A stretch of DNA of 14,095 nucleotides from Gemmatimonadota bacterium. GTDB taxonomy: Bacteria > Gemmatimonadota > Gemmatimonadetes > Longimicrobiales > RSA9. The translations under genes and the position numbers were made by a program. Below are positions 14,091 to 14,095 of the stretch, piece after piece; the first letter of the stretch is position 1, and every line of letters begins with the position of its first letter. The stretch covers positions 1 to 14,095 of the forward strand of contig JACQPS010000248.1 of the NCBI GenBank assembly GCA_016207445.1, given 5' to 3'. Under the pieces are notes generated by a model. It was not told the origin of the DNA. It saw only the letters and a program-made list of their open reading frames with translations, and searched no databases.

Positions 14091-14095
14091 ACCGA

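Noticed and set aside
14000..14092. PASTA protein start at ATG 14068 or GTG 14092
   Set aside because: The added residues would be translated from the 14-bp tandem array, whose period is not a multiple of three. They look like no signal or domain.
14000..14095. Possible CRISPR array
   Set aside because: The units are 14 bp, directly adjacent without spacers, and degenerate, so this is a simple tandem repeat.

Overview
The window is a dense, GC-rich bacterial chromosome segment from a Gram-negative (diderm) organism. It carries an outer-membrane β-barrel insertase with its TamB partner, a lipoprotein diacylglyceryl transferase and HtpX. The gene content, very high GC, frequent GTG starts and the TamA/TamB/Lgt/TsaD sequence styles suggest Gemmatimonadota. 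This is inference without database support; a myxobacterial or acidobacterial origin cannot be excluded.

Layout. The left edge (1-420, + strand) is the 3' end of apbE (FAD:protein FMN transferase). Six bases later it meets, tail to tail, a run of ten genes all on the minus strand that fills the rest of the window. In transcription order (right to left) these are: a membrane-anchored PASTA-repeat protein, a TlpA/ResA-type thioredoxin, tsaD (tRNA t6A synthesis), an Lgt-family transferase, a calcineurin-like metallophosphoesterase, a three-POTRA TamA/BamA-type barrel, tamB, the membrane protease htpX, a diacylglycerol/YegS-type lipid kinase, and an α/β hydrolase. Most junctions are 1-20 nt, including one TGATG overlap. 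The larger gaps are 58 nt (thioredoxin-tsaD) and 68 nt (tamB-htpX). The set therefore looks like one long transcription unit or two to three nested ones.

How the genes may work together. Most of the products act on the envelope: lipoprotein lipidation (Lgt), outer-membrane insertion and inter-membrane lipid or protein transfer (TamA/TamB), membrane-protein quality control (HtpX), phosphorylation of a lipid (kinase), acyl or ester hydrolysis (α/β hydrolase), extracytoplasmic thiol chemistry (TlpA) and cell-wall binding (PASTA). TsaD is the outlier, a translation housekeeping gene. No RNA genes, CRISPR arrays, insertion sequences or phage genes were seen.

The most unusual non-coding element is an exact-period 14-bp tandem array (14007-14090) immediately upstream of the PASTA gene, continuing towards the window edge. 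A smaller 8-bp tandem array sits in the 3' end of lgt. I did not find a convincing new defence or mobile system. The region reads as a core envelope-biogenesis locus with a few unusual details.
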